From an uncultured Eubacteriales bacterium (GTDB taxonomy: Bacteria > Bacillota > Clostridia > Peptostreptococcales > Anaerovoracaceae), in contig UQNJ01000007.1 in the NCBI GenBank assembly GCA_900542295.1, forward strand, positions 46,134 to 110,133: a DNA stretch of 64,000 nt. The letters are read 5' to 3'. A program made the position numbers and the translations under genes. Shown one piece after another: positions 60,813-64,000 of this stretch. The notes beneath the pieces were generated by a model. That model did not search any database. It was given only the letters and a program-made list of their open reading frames with translations, and had not been told where the DNA came from. Positions within the stretch are counted from its first letter, which is position 1. Every line of letters starts with the position of its first letter.

Positions 60813-61469
60813 ATGAGCAACAAAAAAAAGCAGCAAATCAGCAGGACTGTTTTATCCGTTATGGTTCTCTTCCTTGTGATTTCTTCATTCACAATCACGT
60901 ATATATTGAAAACAAATTATGATATGAGGCCATCTCCATTTGATTTATCGGTTCAGCAGTGGTTTTTTTCTCTTAGAAACGACACTTTGAATATATTGGT
61001 ATCGGCATTAACCCACTGCGGTGACACCGTTACTGTAATCATCCTGTGCGCCGTGCTTATCATAGTCCCTAATATGAGAAAATACGGAATTCCCGTTTCT
61101 CTGTCTGCGTTGAGCGGCGTTGCTGTATATAAGCCGATGAAGCACATATTCATGAGAGCTCGTCCGGATCAAACTCTTCACTTGGTAGCACAGGGCGGAT
61201 ATTCTTTCCCCAGCGGTCACTCGGTAACCTCCATAATTGTATATGGTCTTCTAATATATCTTATAAGAAAATATTGTAAAAATGATACTGTCAAAAATGC
61301 TTTGACCGTAATTTGTGCTGTCCTGATGGTGCTCATAGGCCCAAGCAGAATATATGTAGGTGTTCATTGGCCTACAGATGTACTGTGCGGATGGCTTATA
61401 GGTCTTTGCATTCTTATATTTGCTATTTTGATTTTGGAAAGGAGAGAAAAAAATGAGAATTTGCACTGA
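60813..61469 (+). CDS. PAP2-family phosphatase
   Basis: 218-residue membrane phosphatase with about five helices. The three PAP2 motifs are KHIFMRARPD near residue 110, YSFPSGHSVTS near 129 and SRIYVGVHWPTDVL near 177. It dephosphorylates phosphatidic acid or undecaprenyl pyrophosphate. TATAAT at 60773-60778 and TAAGGAG before the ATG. It is the first gene of a unit with cysK and pucR, each joined by a 17-bp overlap. Confidence 0.92.
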   Translation: MSNKKKQQISRTVLSVMVLFLVISSFTITYILKTNYDMRPSPFDLSVQQWFFSLRNDTLNILVSALTHCGDTVTVIILCAVLIIVPNMRKYGIPVSLSALSGVAVYKPMKHIFMRARPDQTLHLVAQGGYSFPSGHSVTSIIVYGLLIYLIRKYCKNDTVKNALTVICAVLMVLIGPSRIYVGVHWPTDVLCGWLIGLCILIFAILILERREKNENLH

Positions 61470-62403
61470 TATTTCGGGAGCAGTAGGCAAGACTCCTCTT
61501 GTGAGGTTTAAATCCATTGAAAACGCCTTTGGCCTTAAAGCAAAAATATATGCCAAAATCGAGGCAAAAAACCCTGCCGGCAGCGCAAAAGACAGAGTCG
61601 CTCTATATATGATAAATGATGCCGAGGAAAAAGGATTGATAAAACCCGGAGCCACTATAATAGAGCCAACCAGCGGAAACACAGGCATAGGTCTTGCTGC
61701 CATCGGTCTTTCAAGAGGCTACAATGTAATACTGACTATGCCCGAAACCATGAGTATAGAAAGAGTAAATCTGCTAAAGGCCTACGGTGCACAGGTTGTT
61801 CTTACAGAAGGTGCAAAAGGCATGAAAGGTGCTATAGAAAAAGCTCAAGAGCTTGCTGAAAATACAAAAAACAGCTTCATACCGGGGCAGTTTGATAATC
61901 CTGCCAATCCAATGGCTCATTATATGACTACAGGTCCCGAAATTTATGAAGCGTTAGACGGAGACGCAGATATTTTCGTCGCAGGAGTAGGGACCGGAGG
62001 TACTATCACAGGAACAGGTCATTATCTCAAAGAGCATAATCCTGACACAATTGTTGTTGCAATAGAACCTTACAATTCTCCCCTTCTGTCCCAAGGCAAA
62101 GCAGGCCCCCACGGACTTCAGGGCATCGGCGCAAACTTTGTGCCTTCAATCCTTGATACATCTGTTTATGATGAAGTCATCACAGTTAAAGAGGAAGACG
62201 CCTACGAAAAAGGACGGCTCATTGCTTCTCTTGAAGGTTTCCTTGTAGGTATAACATCAGGTGCTGCAATCCATGGAGCTGTAACACTTGCTCTCCGTCC
62301 CGAAAACAAGGGTAAAAATATAGTTGCTCTGCTGCCGGATACCGGAGAACGCTATCTTTCCACACCTATGTTTTTGAGAGGTACAGATGAAGCTGACAGT
62401 TAA
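61453..62403 (+). CDS. cysK: Cysteine synthase
   Basis: PLP enzyme making cysteine from O-acetylserine and sulfide. 316 residues. PLP lysine K46 in NPAGSAKDRVA, substrate loop EPTSGNTGIGLAA near residue 70, and PLP-phosphate loop AGVGTGGTITGTG near 177. Starts inside the end of the PAP2 gene with AAAGGAGAG. No cysE or S-box is near. Confidence 0.95.
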   Translation: MRICTDISGAVGKTPLVRFKSIENAFGLKAKIYAKIEAKNPAGSAKDRVALYMINDAEEKGLIKPGATIIEPTSGNTGIGLAAIGLSRGYNVILTMPETMSIERVNLLKAYGAQVVLTEGAKGMKGAIEKAQELAENTKNSFIPGQFDNPANPMAHYMTTGPEIYEALDGDADIFVAGVGTGGTITGTGHYLKEHNPDTIVVAIEPYNSPLLSQGKAGPHGLQGIGANFVPSILDTSVYDEVITVKEEDAYEKGRLIASLEGFLVGITSGAAIHGAVTLALRPENKGKNIVALLPDTGERYLSTPMFLRGTDEADS

Positions 62404-63607
62404 AGATCTTTTTGATATACCTATTTTTAAAAACTTTAAACTTATTGCAGGGGCAGACGGTCAAGACAGGCCGGTCTGCCTCACAGAAACTCTTGACTTC
62501 GAGTTCACACGAGGCATACCAATGCCAAGAAGTACACTGTTTACTGCCAAAAGTCTTGTCCTCACAAGTCTTCTTTTCGCCAAAGACGATCCTCGTCAGA
62601 TACTTGAAGCCGTAAAAGGACTTTATGACCTTGGTGTAAGCTGCATGGCCTATAAGCCTGTAATTTATAAAAACCTTCCTTTTGAGGTTATCGAATTTGC
62701 CAATGAAAAAAATTTTCCAATTTTGGAATTCGGCGGCGATGAATTTTTTGAAGATATCATATTTGCAGTAAGCTATGAATTAAACGACGGAGAAGATATC
62801 GCCTCTTTAGAAGCCGACCTTTCAAAAATTCTGGAACAAGACGCATCGCCTAAAGAGGAACTTAAAATACGAAAAAAAATCAATTCCGATTTTAAGCGAT
62901 ACATAAGAGTTGCGGCAATTAAAGATCATTCTCTTCAAAGCGAAGAGGATATAATTTGTCTTGTAAAGAAAATAGCTTCTCTTGAACGAATAAACAAAAA
63001 AGCTTCTCTGACTAAGTTCAAAGACTCATATTTTATATTTCTAAGTCAGGACACCGCAAACGAAGCCAGATTCAAGGCATTGCTGGCAGATATATTTATA
63101 GCACTGGAAATAGACGAAAACAAAATAAGCTGTGGCCTAAGTTCCATACTTTCAACAAACGACAATTTCGGCAAGGCAATAAGAGAGGCTTTCTGGGCAT
63201 GCAATGTAGCCGTTCTGGAAAACGATACTCTTCGTTACTATAACGAGATTGGTATTTATCGTCTCATAATTCCGGAGATACATTCAAAAAATTTAATAAA
63301 CTATATGGCTGAATATTTATCTCCGTTAGGTGACATTTCTGCCATTCCAAAAGTTTCACATGAATACGGCAATAATATTTCTTATAACGGAGATTCAAAG
63401 AACACGCTTCTTGAAACCGCCTGCACTTATATTCTTGCACGAGGAGACCTTGACGAAACTGCTTCACTAATGTTTTGTCACAAGAATACAATCAGATATC
63501 GTCTGTCCAAACTTCACGACCTGCTGGATCCTTATTGCAATGAAAAAGAATTTCAAGAAAACCTTTCAATGGCTATAAGAATATACATGCTGTCAAACTT
63601 CCTGTAA
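62387..63607 (+). CDS. PucR-family regulator
   Basis: 406 residues. The N-terminal PucR domain (VKDLFDIPIFKNFKLIAG) is followed by a GGDEF-like middle region and the C-terminal PucR helix-turn-helix with DLDETASLMFCHKNTIRYRL near residue 355. Family members control purine or amino-acid breakdown. Its ATG overlaps the cysK end by 17 bp. Whether it regulates cysK or a distant operon is unknown. Confidence 0.88.
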   Translation: MKLTVKDLFDIPIFKNFKLIAGADGQDRPVCLTETLDFEFTRGIPMPRSTLFTAKSLVLTSLLFAKDDPRQILEAVKGLYDLGVSCMAYKPVIYKNLPFEVIEFANEKNFPILEFGGDEFFEDIIFAVSYELNDGEDIASLEADLSKILEQDASPKEELKIRKKINSDFKRYIRVAAIKDHSLQSEEDIICLVKKIASLERINKKASLTKFKDSYFIFLSQDTANEARFKALLADIFIALEIDENKISCGLSSILSTNDNFGKAIREAFWACNVAVLENDTLRYYNEIGIYRLIIPEIHSKNLINYMAEYLSPLGDISAIPKVSHEYGNNISYNGDSKNTLLETACTYILARGDLDETASLMFCHKNTIRYRLSKLHDLLDPYCNEKEFQENLSMAIRIYMLSNFL

Positions 63608-63704
63608 ATCAGAAACACATATTTTGTAAAAAATACAAAAAATGCACTTTAATTTTATATTTAGTACAAAGATTTTCATCTAAGATACATGTTATACTTT
63701 CAAT

Positions 63705-63968
63705 AAAGCCACACAATTGTCGAGCTTCTCGAGTTACTTAAAAGCACTTAAAATTCGTACTTTCCACCCAGAAGTACTCCTTACTGTAAAACACACCGGC
63801 TCTGAGAAGCTTTTCTTTTTTAAAAATATTATTTTTATGCATAACCTGTATTCCTGATCGTTAAGTCTCTAAAATGGTGCCGGTTATGCAAGCAGTGATT
63901 TTTAAAATCATTTTGCTGATGCGAAAGCCTCAAGCAATAAACCAACCCCGCGTGAAACGCGGGGTTTT
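63705..63968 (+). ncRNA. Probable structured non-coding RNA with terminator
   Basis: The 393 bp after pucR hold no gene. A possible -10 (TATACT, about 63691-63696) is followed by many hairpins: CGAG-ctt-CTCG (63721-63731), GTACTT/AAGTAC (63757-63777), a perfect 9-bp helix TGCATAACC/GGTTATGCA (63838-63846 with 63882-63890), GATTTT/AAAATC just after, and a strong terminator. ACCGGC (63795-63800) can also pair with GCCGGT (63879-63884). The family is not recognised. The last 32 bases of the window (63969-64000) show nothing definite. Confidence 0.45.
63944..63968 (+). terminator. Intrinsic terminator of the putative RNA
   Basis: ACCCCGCG-tgaaa-CGCGGGGT followed by TTTTC. Confidence 0.9.
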
Positions 63969-64000
63969 TCACATGCGGGCATAGCCCTTGTTCCTCGCGG

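Noticed and set aside
63969..64000. tRNA or T-box beginning at the right edge
   Set aside because: GGGCATAGCCC can form a hairpin, but no tRNA arms or T-box core can be assembled from the 32 bases available.
1..64000. CRISPR array
   Set aside because: No regularly spaced 20-40 bp repeats were found; the only direct repeats are the 24-bp pair at 16.6 kb, the 11-bp pair at 35.7 kb and the 11-bp pair at 41.3 kb.

Overview
The window reads as chromosomal DNA from a low-GC Gram-positive anaerobe, most likely an amino-acid-fermenting member of the Clostridia (Peptostreptococcales/Family XIII-like). Supporting this are strong AGGAGG-type ribosome sites, many sigma-A promoters, a class B sortase, lipoprotein signal peptides, a complete histidine-to-glutamate route using separate ftcD and fchA genes, a fused FeoA-FeoB iron transporter, a fermentative 3-hydroxybutyryl-CoA dehydrogenase with a Rex-like site, and a sigma-54 promoter. 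I see no IS element, prophage, CRISPR array, rRNA or recognisable tRNA.

Layout. 1-5.6 kb: an NSS-family Na+ symporter (cut by the window edge), alr, a uridine-kinase-like/DUF2284 pair, and a two-gene unit of an amidohydrolase-like protein that has lost its metal ligands plus a DUF4430 lipoprotein. 5.6-12.9 kb: the hut operon (hutH-hutU-hutI-fchA-ftcD) with a class B sortase as its last gene. 13.2-17.8 kb: feoAB coupled to a LysR gene that diverges from a YeiH-type transporter. 17.8-23.2 kb: PatB-type C-S lyase with MarR, a split DUF2812 membrane protein, oleate hydratase and TetR. 23.3-25.9 kb: rplM-rpsI behind a structured leader, and cca. 26-31.4 kb: a TrpXYZ-like ABC transporter preceded by a tyrosine-rich leader peptide and an intrinsic terminator, then corA and tyrS. 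31.4-44.8 kb: the conserved translation/termination cluster (rho-DUF1385-prmC ... rpmE, prfA-ywlC-rpiB-upp-tyrS), split by a block holding an AGCS symporter, a YtcJ-like amidohydrolase, an AspT-like transporter and a sigma-54 activator gene broken by an 11-bp tandem duplication. 44.9-48.2 kb: orphan amino-acid binding lipoprotein, ureohydrolase and hbd. 48.4-51.3 kb: accessory genes (small secreted protein, ECF sigma/anti-sigma pair, two XRE regulators). 51.3-63.6 kb: housekeeping genes (ClC, DUF1846, DUF1934, ddl, hslO, phosphoglucomutase, HtrA, plsC, PAP2, cysK, PucR). 63.6-64 kb: a probable structured non-coding RNA.

The most interesting signals are: (1) an unannotated 36-codon ORF with six Tyr codons, with its own promoter and a downstream terminator, which looks like ribosome-mediated transcription attenuation of an aromatic amino-acid transporter; (2) a near-perfect sigma-54 promoter in front of the AGCS-amidohydrolase-AspT operon, with its neighbouring activator gene interrupted by a possibly reversible 11-bp duplication; (3) a degenerate amidohydrolase paired with a DUF4430 lipoprotein; (4) a structured RNA candidate at the right edge. 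All functional statements come from reading sequence and motifs; no database search was run.
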